Position numbers and translations under genes: made by a program. From the NCBI RefSeq assembly GCF_947500125.1, contig NZ_CANMRA010000004.1:124001-188000 (forward strand): a stretch of 64,000 bases of DNA. The letters run 5' to 3'. Below, one piece after another: positions 7,419 to 14,778 of the stretch (position 1 is the first letter of the stretch; each line of letters starts with the position of its first letter). Below the pieces are notes generated by a model. The model ran no database searches. It worked only from the letters and a program-made list of their open reading frames with translations, and was not told the origin of the DNA. Origin of the DNA: an uncultured Kocuria sp. (GTDB taxonomy: Bacteria; Actinomycetota; Actinomycetes; Actinomycetales; Micrococcaceae).

Positions 7419-8574
7419 AGGCGCCGGGCCGCTCGCCCGCGACGAGGGCCGCGGTCGCCGCCGCGATCGCCTGCTCCTCGTCGGTGGGCACCACGAGCAC
7501 CTCGAGCGCGGAGCCCGGTGCGGAGATCCGGCGCACCTCCCGCGAGCGGGCGGCGTTGGCGTCGTCGTCGAGCACGACCCCGAGGGCCCCCAGTCGGCCG
7601 CAGACGCGGGCGCGGAAGGCCGAGGCGTTCTCCCCGATCCCGGCCGTGAAGACCAGCGCCTGCGCGCCGTCCACGGCCACGTGGTAGCCGCCCACGTACT
7701 TCGCCAGGCGGTGGGCGGCCATCTCCAGGGCCAGCTCGGCGCGCTCGTCGCCGCGGTCGGCGGCCTCCTGGACGGCGCGCATGTCGTGGTCGCCGGCGAT
7801 CGCCCGCAGACCCGACTCCTTGTTGAGCACGGCGTCGAGCCGCTCGGGGGTCATCCCCGGGTCCCGGCGCAGGACGGCGGTGACCACGGAGGGGTCCAGG
7901 TCCCCGGTGCGGGTGCCCATCACGAGACCCGCCAGGGGGGTGTAGCCCATCGAGGTGTCGTAGGAGGCGCCGTCCTTGACCGCCGTCACCGACGCGCCGT
8001 TGCCCAGGTGCGCCACCACGCAGCTGAACCGTTCGCGCGGGACGCCCAGGAACTGCGCCGCCTGCCCCGTCACCCAGTCGTGGGAGGTGCCGTGGAACCC
8101 GTAGCGGCGGATGCCCCAGCGCTCGTAGAACTCCTCCGGCACCGCGTAGCGCCACACGTGCTCGGGCATGGTGCGGTGGAAGGCGGTGTCGAAGACGCAG
8201 ATCTGCGGCAGGTGCGGCCACGTCTTCTGCACGGCCCGCAGACCCAGCACGGCGGCGGGGTTGTGCAGGGGCGCCAGCGGGACCAGCCGCTCGATGTCGC
8301 GGATGATCTCGTTGGTCGCGAGCACCGGCGCGGAGAACCGCTCGCCGCCGTGGACCACGCGGTGGCCCGCGGCGTCGATCGTGCGCCCCTCCAGCTCGGT
8401 CTCGAGGCGCTCCGCGAGCAGCTCGAGCGCCTGCGTGTGGTCCTGGATCCGCGAGCTGCCGATGTTCTCGATCAGCCCGGAGGCCAGCACCGTCCCGCCG
8501 TCCTCGCCGGCCTCGAGCTCCCGGACCTGGTACTTGAGCGAGGATGAGCCGCAGTTGACGACGAGCACGAGCAT
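7417..8574 (-). CDS. ackA: Acetate kinase
   Basis: The 385-aa cytoplasmic kinase interconverts acetate and acetyl phosphate with ATP, and with Pta links acetyl-CoA to acetate. The N-terminal ASKHA signature VVNCGSSSLKYQV, the substrate-site segment DTAFHRTMPEHVWRYAVP, YGFHGTSHDWV, the phosphate-binding VVAHLGNGASVTAVKDG and the C-terminal FTAGIGENASAFR are all present and in order. Length is normal for the family (about 390-400). It follows pta on the same strand after 49 bp, so the two form the standard pta-ackA operon. Confidence 0.97.
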   Translation of the reverse strand: MLVLVVNCGSSSLKYQVRELEAGEDGGTVLASGLIENIGSSRIQDHTQALELLAERLETELEGRTIDAAGHRVVHGGERFSAPVLATNEIIRDIERLVPLAPLHNPAAVLGLRAVQKTWPHLPQICVFDTAFHRTMPEHVWRYAVPEEFYERWGIRRYGFHGTSHDWVTGQAAQFLGVPRERFSCVVAHLGNGASVTAVKDGASYDTSMGYTPLAGLVMGTRTGDLDPSVVTAVLRRDPGMTPERLDAVLNKESGLRAIAGDHDMRAVQEAADRGDERAELALEMAAHRLAKYVGGYHVAVDGAQALVFTAGIGENASAFRARVCGRLGALGVVLDDDANAARSREVRRISAPGSALEVLVVPTDEEQAIAAATAALVAGERPGA

Positions 8575-8623
8575 GGAGGACTCCCTGGGGCAGTGGGGAC
8601 GGGGACGGGGACGGCGGGCCGGG

Positions 8624-10717
8624 TCACATGCCCTGCGCCTGGATCGCGGTGATCGCGACCGTGTTGACGATGTCGTCCACGGTGCACCCGCGCGAGAGGT
8701 CGTTGACGGGCTTGCGCAGCCCCTGCAGCACCGGGCCCACGGCCACGGCCCCGGCCGACTGCTGGACGGCCTTGTAGGTGTTGTTGCCGGTGTTGAGGTC
8801 CGGGAAGACGAACACGGTCGCCCGGCCGGCCACGGCGGAGCCGGGCAGCTTCGAGGCCGCGATCGAGGCGTCCACCGCGGCGTCGTACTGGATGGGGCCC
8901 TCCACCTCGAGCTCCGGGTCCGCGTCGCGCACGATCTCGGTGGCCGCCCGGACCTTGTCCACGTCCTCGCCGGAGCCGGACCCGCCGGTCGAGTAGGACA
9001 GCATCGCCACCTTGGGCTCCACCCCGAACCGGCGGGCGGTGCGGGCGGAGGCGAGGGCGATGTCCGCGAGCTGCTGGGCGTCCGGGTTGGGGTTCACGGC
9101 GCAGTCGCCGTAGACCAGTACGCGGTCCTCGAGGAGCATGAAGAACACGGAGGAGACGATCTTCACGCCCTCGGAGGTCTTCACGAACTCCAGGGCCGGG
9201 CGGATCGTGTTGGCGGTGGTGTGCGCGGCCCCGGAGACCATGCCGTCCACGTCCCCCATCTGCACCATCATGGTGCCGAAGTAGGAGCCGTCCAGCATCC
9301 GCTCCAGCGCGGTCTCCTTCTGCACGCCCTTGTGGGCGCGCAGCCGCACGTACTCCCCGGCGTACTTCTCGCGCAGCGCCTCGTCGTGCTCGAAGTCCAC
9401 GAGGGTCAGCCCCTCCTCGGCGAAGTCGAGGTTGATGCCCTCCGTCTGGCACAGCTGCGCGATCCGCCCGGGGTCGCCGAGGACCGTGAGGTCGCAGAAG
9501 TTGCGACGGTGGATCATCTCGGCGGCCCGCAGGATGCGGGGGTCCTCGCCCTCGGGCAGCACGATGTTCCTCCGCTCCGCCCGGGCGGTCTCGACGAGCT
9601 CGTGCAGGAAGCGCAGGGGCGTGCGCTTGGCGGGGCGCGGCAGGTCGAGCCGGCTCACGAGCTCCTCGCCGTCCACCCGCCGGGCCCACTCGCCGAGCGC
9701 GGCCGCGACCTTGCGCGGGTGCGCCCCGGAGAGGGTGCCCCGGGTCCGGGACACCTCCCGGGCGGCCCGGTAGGTGTCCAGCCCGGTGGTCAGCACGGGG
9801 AACGGCGCCGCGGCGGTGAGCTCCCGGATCCGCCCCTCGGTCTCGAATCCGCCCGTCAGCAGCATCCCGGAGGGGACGGGCAGGGCGGGGGAGAGGGCGG
9901 AGGCCAGGGACGCGACGACGATGTCGGAGCGGTCTCCCGGCGTGATGACGAAGTCGCCGTCGGCGAGCTGCTCGAGGTAGTGGCCCACGGTCATCGCGGC
10001 GATCTTCACGCCCTTGACGTCGCGGTCCAGGGAGACCGTGGACGGGCCGTCCCCGAAGCCGTGCCGGTCCCGCAGCTCGGCGACGGTGGGCGCGGCGACC
10101 GCCTCGTTCTCGGCGATGACGTACACGGGCAGGCCCCGCACGCCGCGGGCGGCGTTGTGCTCGATCTGCTCCACCCAGTCCGGGCGGGCGCGGTTGACGA
10201 TGACCGCGAAGATGTCGCACCGCACCTGGTTGAGCTCGGCGCGGGTGACCTCGATCGCGTTGAGCACGTCCTCGGGGCTCTCGGACTCGTCGGCGCCGAT
10301 CACCGCCAGCACGGAGGTGCCGAGGTTGTTGGCCATCCGGGCGTTCATGTCGAACTCGGCGGTGGCCGCGTTGTGCGCCAGGAGGTCGGTGCCGTCCACC
10401 ACGACCACGTCGCAGTGCCGGGCCATCTCGCCGTAGACGGTCACGGCCATCGCATCGAGCTCGTCGTGGTCCCCGGCGGCGAGCAGCTCCCGGGTGCGGG
10501 CCAGGGAGACGCCGCCGCGGCAACGCTCGTCCGGGAGGTCGAAGTTGCGCTTCATCAGCTGCACCATCGGGTCCTCCGCCGGGGTCTCCCCGAGGTGGAC
10601 GGGCCGGAAGTAGCCCAGACGGTCCGTCTTGCGGAACAGCGAGTCTGCCAGGCCGAGGGCCACGAGCGACTTGCCGGACTGCGGCGTCATGGCGCTGACG
10701 TAGATGCCTTGGGTCAT
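8624..10717 (-). CDS. pta: Phosphate acetyltransferase, long multidomain form
   Basis: The 697-aa enzyme converts acetyl-CoA and phosphate to acetyl phosphate. It is the long form. A P-loop-like, cobyrinate-synthase-related N-terminal domain (MTPQSGKSLVALGLADSLF, about 1-200) is followed by a DRTGG-type regulatory domain (about 210-330). The catalytic PTA domain starts near ETARAERRNIVLPEGEDPR and runs to the end, with MVSGAAHTTANTIRPALEFV and the C-terminal DLNTGNNTYKAVQQSAGA motif. ATG 10717 has GGAGGA ten bases upstream; the frame extends further without a better start. It is transcribed ahead of ackA. Confidence 0.96.
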   Translation of the reverse strand: MTQGIYVSAMTPQSGKSLVALGLADSLFRKTDRLGYFRPVHLGETPAEDPMVQLMKRNFDLPDERCRGGVSLARTRELLAAGDHDELDAMAVTVYGEMARHCDVVVVDGTDLLAHNAATAEFDMNARMANNLGTSVLAVIGADESESPEDVLNAIEVTRAELNQVRCDIFAVIVNRARPDWVEQIEHNAARGVRGLPVYVIAENEAVAAPTVAELRDRHGFGDGPSTVSLDRDVKGVKIAAMTVGHYLEQLADGDFVITPGDRSDIVVASLASALSPALPVPSGMLLTGGFETEGRIRELTAAAPFPVLTTGLDTYRAAREVSRTRGTLSGAHPRKVAAALGEWARRVDGEELVSRLDLPRPAKRTPLRFLHELVETARAERRNIVLPEGEDPRILRAAEMIHRRNFCDLTVLGDPGRIAQLCQTEGINLDFAEEGLTLVDFEHDEALREKYAGEYVRLRAHKGVQKETALERMLDGSYFGTMMVQMGDVDGMVSGAAHTTANTIRPALEFVKTSEGVKIVSSVFFMLLEDRVLVYGDCAVNPNPDAQQLADIALASARTARRFGVEPKVAMLSYSTGGSGSGEDVDKVRAATEIVRDADPELEVEGPIQYDAAVDASIAASKLPGSAVAGRATVFVFPDLNTGNNTYKAVQQSAGAVAVGPVLQGLRKPVNDLSRGCTVDDIVNTVAITAIQAQGM

Positions 10718-10862
10718 GGTGGCGGGGTCCTCCGACGGTCGGGCTGGGTCCGTGCCCAGTGTAGGGCCCGCCCGCCGGAGGTCCCCGCCCGGGAATCGCA
10801 CCGGTGGCCGCGTCGTTCACCCTGTCGGGTCGCCCGGTCGGGTCTCGCCCGGCCGGGGCCGC

Positions 10863-11120
10863 TCAGGCCAGGGAGAGGAACATCTTCTCCAGCTCGGCCT
10901 TGTCCAGGCTCGGGTCCTCCTGGCGCAGGCACTGGTCCAGGCCGGTGGCGATGATGCTGAAGCCGGCCTTGTCGAGGGCGCGGGAGACCGCGGACAGCTG
11001 CGTCACCACGTCCTTGCAGTCGCGGCTCTCCTCGAGCATGCGGATGACGGCGCCGAGCTGGCCCTGGGCCCGCTTGAGGCGGTTGATGGTGGGAGTGAGG
11101 TCCTGGGGGTCGAGTTGCAC
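10863..11120 (-). CDS. CsoR/FrmR-family repressor, CstR-like persulfide sensor
   Basis: This small all-helical repressor (85 aa from GTG 11120) belongs to the DUF156/CsoR family. Cys35 and Cys64 have the 29-residue spacing of the CsoR/CstR cysteine pair. The copper-binding His of CsoR (four residues before the second Cys) is Gly60 here. Loss of that His with both Cys kept is the pattern of CstR, which senses per- and polysulfides rather than Cu(I). The divergent rhodanese gene supports this. I chose GTG 11120 because CAGGAG precedes it by six bases and because the resulting length is typical. A frame from ATG 11156 would begin only three bases from the operator. Confidence 0.85.
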   Translation of the reverse strand: MQLDPQDLTPTINRLKRAQGQLGAVIRMLEESRDCKDVVTQLSAVSRALDKAGFSIIATGLDQCLRQEDPSLDKAELEKMFLSLA

Positions 11121-11159
11121 GGGGCGCTCCTGGGTGTGGTGGTCGGCTTCCACCATTCT

Positions 11160-11196
11160 ATACCCCCTGGGGGATCTTGCATACCCAGGGGGGTAT
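11160..11196. promoter_or_regulatory. Two CsoR/CstR-type operators
   Basis: Two inverted repeats, ATACCCCCTGGGGGAT (11160-11175) and ATACCCAGGGGGGTAT (11181-11196), sit 21 bp apart between the divergent repressor and rhodanese genes. ATACC-C/G-tract-GGTAT is the known operator style of CsoR/CstR proteins. Their place, between 40 bp upstream of the repressor start and 48 bp upstream of the rhodanese start, suits repression of both genes by one regulator. Confidence 0.85.
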
Positions 11197-11243
11197 GGTG
11201 CACACTGGAGTCACACCCACCGCCACCCGGAAGGAACTGCCGC

Positions 11244-11813
11244 ATGACCTCGAAAGTCGCCCCCGCCGAGCTGAAGTCCTGGATCGAGTCCGGCGAGGAG
11301 GTCGCCGTCCTCGACGTGCGCTCCGCCGCCGAGTTCGCCGCCGAGCACATCGACGGCGCCTACAACGTCCCCGTCGACCTCGTGGCCGACCACGCGCAGG
11401 ACATCGCCCAGGCCCTCGGCGGCAAGGTCGCCCTGATCTGCCGCTCCGGCGCCCGGGCCTCCCGTGCCCAGGGCATCCTCTCCTCGGCCGGCACCGAGAA
11501 CACCTACGTCGTCGACGGCACCGTCGACGACTTCGAGAAGGCCGGCGGCGCGGTCGTCCGCGGCGCCTCGACCTGGGCCATGGACCGTCAGGTCCGCATG
11601 GTCGCCGGTTCGCTCGTGCTGGCGAGCGTCGTGGGCGGCCAGCTGGTCTCGCCGAAGCTGCGCGCCGTCGCCGCGGGCGTCGGCGGAGGCCTCGCGTACT
11701 CCGCGCTGTCCAACACCTGCGCCATGGCCAACGTGCTCTCGAAGATGCCCTGGAACCAGGGGGCCAAGGATCCCTCCAAGGACGCCGTGCTGGAGCAGCT
11801 CGCCGGCCAGTGA
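11244..11813 (+). CDS. Membrane-anchored rhodanese (DUF2892 fusion)
   Basis: The 189-aa protein has an N-terminal rhodanese sulfurtransferase domain (about 3-108) with catalytic Cys66 in the loop CRSGAR. The typical VLDVRSAAEFAAEHIDGAYNVP segment lies upstream. The C-terminal part (about 118-160) has two hydrophobic helices of the DUF2892 type, which should hold the enzyme at the inner face of the membrane. It probably moves sulfane sulfur from persulfides to an acceptor. GGAAGGA precedes ATG 11244. The two CstR-like operators upstream imply induction by reactive sulfur. No persulfide dioxygenase or SQR gene is adjacent. Confidence 0.92.
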   Translation: MTSKVAPAELKSWIESGEEVAVLDVRSAAEFAAEHIDGAYNVPVDLVADHAQDIAQALGGKVALICRSGARASRAQGILSSAGTENTYVVDGTVDDFEKAGGAVVRGASTWAMDRQVRMVAGSLVLASVVGGQLVSPKLRAVAAGVGGGLAYSALSNTCAMANVLSKMPWNQGAKDPSKDAVLEQLAGQ

Positions 11814-11832
11814 CCCGCTGACCCGAGCCGCC

Positions 11833-11870
11833 GAGCTGATCCACAGAGCTGATCCACAGAGCCGATCCAC
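11833..11870. repeat. Three 13-bp tandem repeats
   Basis: GAGCTGATCCACA occurs twice exactly (11833-11845, 11846-11858) and then as GAGCCGATCCAC (11859-11870), between the rhodanese stop and its terminator hairpin. Confidence 0.85.
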
Positions 11871-11887
11871 CGATCAGCTCGTCCCGC

Positions 11888-11930
11888 GCCGGCCCCGCCG
11901 CCACGTCACCCACGTGGCGGCGGGGCCGGC
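11888..11930. terminator. Perfect 19-bp hairpin after the rhodanese gene
   Basis: A perfect 19-bp inverted repeat (arms 11888-11906 and 11912-11930) closes around a five-base loop, 75 bp after the rhodanese stop. There is no U tract, which is common for GC-rich actinobacterial terminators. Confidence 0.75.
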
Positions 11931-11978
11931 GTCGTCCCCGGGGTTCACCCGGGCGCCGCCGGGTGGGAGGATGGGAGC

Positions 11979-12296
11979 ATGCTGGTTGCCTTCTCCGTCT
12001 CCCCGTCCGGTGGCGAGAACCCGAGCGGTTCCGTCCACGACGCCGTTGCCGCCGCCGTCCGCGTGGTCCGCGAGTCCGGCCTGCCGCACGAGACCGACGC
12101 CATGTTCACCACGATCGAGGGCGAGTGGGACGAGGTCATGGACGTCGTCAAGCGCGCCACCGAGGCCGTGGGCGACTACGGGCCCCGCGTCTCCCTCGTG
12201 CTCAAGGCCGACATCCGTCCCGGCCACACGGGCGAGCTGCAGGGCAAGGTCGAGCGCCTCGAGGCCGCGATCCAGCGGCAGGCGATCGAGTCCTGA
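11979..12296 (+). CDS. Thiamine-binding protein, MTH1187/YkoF-like (DUF77)
   Basis: The 105-aa soluble protein has the ferredoxin-like fold of the DUF77 family, some members of which bind thiamine or a precursor. Recognisable parts are the opening LVAFSVSPSGGENPSGSV, the central GLPHETDAMFTTIEGEWDEVMDVVKRA and the closing VSLVLKADIRPGHTG. Length is normal. Its stop overlaps the following GNAT frame, making it the first gene of a probable three-gene operon. No thiamine riboswitch is visible upstream, so a thiamine role is family-based only. Confidence 0.82.
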   Translation: MLVAFSVSPSGGENPSGSVHDAVAAAVRVVRESGLPHETDAMFTTIEGEWDEVMDVVKRATEAVGDYGPRVSLVLKADIRPGHTGELQGKVERLEAAIQRQAIES

Positions 12297-12835
12297 GCCC
12301 TGCCCCCGCCGCGGTCCACCTGGGGGCCGCCGGACCGTCCGAGGCCGAGGCCTGGTCCGCCCTGCACCTGCGCTGCCTCGACGAGACCTACCGTCCGCTC
12401 TTCGGCGACGCCTTCGCCGACCGGCAGCAGACCGCGGCCGAGCGCACCGCCGGCTACGACCGCGCCCTCCTGGCCGACCCGGACGTGTGCACCCTCCTCG
12501 CGGTCGACGACGAGGGGGCCGCCCTCGGGCTCGTCTCCGCGGGCCCGGCCCCGGCCGCGTGGGAGGGGCGGGCCGGGGTGCCCGCCCCTCCCGTCCCCCT
12601 GCAGCTGTTCCAGCTCTACGTGCTGCGGGCCGCCCACGGGACGGGCCTCGGCGCCGCCCTGCTGGACGCCGCGATCGGCCCCGCGGACGCGTACCTGTGG
12701 ATCATGGACGGCAACGCCCGCGCCGAACGCTTCTACGCCAAGCACGGCTTCCGGTCCCTGGCCGCGTCCTTCCCCGCCGGCGGGCCCTGGACCGGGCAGC
12801 ACATGCATCGGATGCTGCGGACGGGATCCGCGTGA
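12293..12835 (+). CDS. GNAT-family N-acetyltransferase
   Basis: This acetyl-CoA-dependent transferase is about 180 aa. LQLFQLYVLRAAHGTGLGAALLDAA contains the acetyl-CoA pyrophosphate loop (RxxGxG), and WIMDGNARAERFYAKHGF is the C-terminal GNAT motif B. The substrate is unknown. The start is uncertain. No ATG, GTG or TTG lies near the natural N terminus. I used CTG 12293, which overlaps the upstream stop; a GTG much further upstream (near 12129) is possible. The stop overlaps the GTG of the next gene, so the product may be translated only by coupling. Confidence 0.78.
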   Translation: MSPAPAAVHLGAAGPSEAEAWSALHLRCLDETYRPLFGDAFADRQQTAAERTAGYDRALLADPDVCTLLAVDDEGAALGLVSAGPAPAAWEGRAGVPAPPVPLQLFQLYVLRAAHGTGLGAALLDAAIGPADAYLWIMDGNARAERFYAKHGFRSLAASFPAGGPWTGQHMHRMLRTGSA

Positions 12836-14619
12836 GCCGCGGGTCTCGCCGCTCGCGCGCCGCGCCGCGGCCCGCCGGTCCCACCGGCCCCGCGGCCGGG
12901 TCCTACGAGATCTCGACCGGCACCGCCGAACTCGTGCCGGACGCGTACGCCCCCGGCTCCTGGGTGCTGCACGTCAACGGCGTCCCCTCCTCCCACGTGG
13001 ACCCGGAGCACCCCGAACGGCTCGACTTCGAGTACATGCGCTGGATCGCCGCGCTCGTGGACGCCCACGTCGGCGCCCACCTGGACCCGGAACGGCTGAG
13101 GGTCCTGCACCTCGGCGGCGGCGCCTGCTCCCTGGCCCGGTACCTCGCCCACGCCCACCCCGCGGCGCGGCAGGTCGTCGTCGAGCTCGACGGCCGGCTC
13201 GCCGAGCTGGTCCGCGAGTGGTTCGACCTCCCGCGCGCCCCGCTGCTGCGGATCCGGGTGGGGGAGGCCCGGGCCGTCACGGAGTCGCTGAGCCCCGCCA
13301 CCCGGGACGTCGTGGTCCGTGACGTCTTCGCCGGGACCCTGACCCCCGAGCCGCTGACCACGGTCGAGTTCGCCCGCCACGTGCAGCGCGTCCTGGCCCC
13401 GGGCGGGCTGTACGTGCTCAACTGCGGCGACACCCGGGACCTCGCCGGGGCCCGCGCCGAGCTCGCCGCGCTGTCCGAGGTCTTCGAGCACGTCGCCGCC
13501 GTGGCGGACCCGGCGATGCTCAAGGGCCGCCGCTACGGCAACATCGTCCTCGCTGCCTCCTCCGTGCCGCTGCCGCTGGAGGGCTCGCCGGGGGCGGCCG
13601 CGCTGAGCCGGGAGCTGCTGGGCGGCGCGGTGCCCGCCCAGTACAAGGACGAGGCGTGGGTGCGCTCGTTCGTGGGCGGCACCCCGCCGCGCCACGACCC
13701 CGCGACCGAGGGGGCCGCCGTGGAGCCTGAGCCGGCGACCGAGCAGGACGTGCGTGCGCTGGCTCTGCGGCACGGCCTGGACCTGGAGCCGGGCACCGTC
13801 CGGTTCAACGAGGCGGGGCTGGACTACCGGGTGGCGTTCGCCGCCGGCTCCGGGACCGGCGAGCAGTGGGTGCTGCGGATCCCGCGCCGCCCCGACGTCG
13901 CGGCGAAGGTGGCCGAGGAGCGGCGGATCCTCGCCTTCGTGCGCCCGCGGCTCGCCGTCGCCGTCCCCGACTGGCGGATCTCCGGGCCGGAGCTCGTCGG
14001 CTATCCGCTGCTGCCGGGACGGCCCGGCCTCACCCTCGACGCCGCGGGACAGCCGGTCTGGCACTACGACCCGTCCTCGCCGGAGTACGCCCGGTCCCTG
14101 GCGGAGGCCGTCGCGTCCCTCCACCGCCTCGACCCCACCGCGGCCGCCGCCGCGGGCGTCCCCGTCGAGACCCCCGACCAGGTGCGCCGCCGGTGGGCGG
14201 CCGACCTCGAACGGGTGCTCGGGGAGTTCGACGTCTCCGCGGAGCTCCTGGCCCGGTGGCGGGCGTGGCTCGACGACGACGGCCTGTGGCCGCGCAGCAC
14301 CGTCCTCACGCACGGAGAGCTCTATCCCGCCCATCTGCTGCTCGACGCCGACAGCCGGATCCTGTCCGTCCTGGACTGGACGACGGCCAGGGTCGGCGAC
14401 CCGGCCCTGGACTTCATGTACCAGCACCTGATCGCCCCGCCCGGGTCCTTCGCGGTGACCGTCCGCGCCTATGAGGAGCTCACCGGCCGCCACGAACCCC
14501 GCCTCGCCGCGCGCTGCGAGGCCCTCGTGGCCGCAGGCCCCCTCAACTACGCCCTCTTCGCCCTGACCTCCGGGGAGCCCGGGCACCGGGCGGCCGCCGC
14601 CGCCCAGCTGCGCCCCTGA
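12832..14619 (+). CDS. Fusion: spermidine-synthase-like domain plus macrolide-phosphotransferase-like domain
   Basis: One uninterrupted 595-aa frame joins two unrelated enzymes. Residues about 20-290 are a spermidine-synthase-like Rossmann domain, with LHLGGGACSLARYLAHAHP, VVVELDGRLAELVREWF and VVVRDVFAGTLTPEPLTTVEF. This is the actinobacterial group often annotated as a fused or orphan methyltransferase. Residues about 297-595 resemble macrolide 2'-phosphotransferases, with WVLRIPRRPDVAAKV (nucleotide-binding Lys region), the catalytic-loop motif LTHGELYPAH (His494-Gly495-Glu496) and the metal site VLDWTTARVGDPA (Asp515). An in-frame GTG at 13720, five bases after GAGGGGG, could start the kinase part separately. 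The gene overlaps the GNAT stop. Resistance is not proven. Confidence 0.85.
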   Translation: MSRGSRRSRAAPRPAGPTGPAAGSYEISTGTAELVPDAYAPGSWVLHVNGVPSSHVDPEHPERLDFEYMRWIAALVDAHVGAHLDPERLRVLHLGGGACSLARYLAHAHPAARQVVVELDGRLAELVREWFDLPRAPLLRIRVGEARAVTESLSPATRDVVVRDVFAGTLTPEPLTTVEFARHVQRVLAPGGLYVLNCGDTRDLAGARAELAALSEVFEHVAAVADPAMLKGRRYGNIVLAASSVPLPLEGSPGAAALSRELLGGAVPAQYKDEAWVRSFVGGTPPRHDPATEGAAVEPEPATEQDVRALALRHGLDLEPGTVRFNEAGLDYRVAFAAGSGTGEQWVLRIPRRPDVAAKVAEERRILAFVRPRLAVAVPDWRISGPELVGYPLLPGRPGLTLDAAGQPVWHYDPSSPEYARSLAEAVASLHRLDPTAAAAAGVPVETPDQVRRRWAADLERVLGEFDVSAELLARWRAWLDDDGLWPRSTVLTHGELYPAHLLLDADSRILSVLDWTTARVGDPALDFMYQHLIAPPGSFAVTVRAYEELTGRHEPRLAARCEALVAAGPLNYALFALTSGEPGHRAAAAAQLRP

Positions 14620-14708
14620 GGCGTCCCGGTCCTGCCACCGGCCCGTTCCCGCCGCCTTTTCCACGGCCTTTTCCTGCGGCGCTCTTCCTCCGGTCCTTTC
14701 CCGGCGAC

Positions 14709-14742
14709 GCCCGGCCGACGGGCCCAAGGCCGTCGGCCGGGC
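14709..14742. terminator. 13-bp hairpin between convergent genes
   Basis: A perfect 13-bp stem (14709-14721 and 14730-14742) with an eight-base loop lies between the fusion gene and the convergent oxidoreductase gene. No U tract follows on either strand. Confidence 0.6.
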
Positions 14743-14778
14743 CCGCCGCGGGGCGGGCGTCCCACGGCGGTCCGTCCG

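Noticed and set aside
11821-11978. A thiamine-pyrophosphate riboswitch before the DUF77 gene
   Set aside because: The conserved TPP aptamer segments (CUGAGA and related) are absent. The structure present is a simple terminator hairpin.
12832-14619. Two separate overlapping genes instead of one fusion
   Set aside because: There is no stop codon between the domains and the frame is continuous. A separate internal start is possible and is noted, but the sequence as given encodes a fusion.
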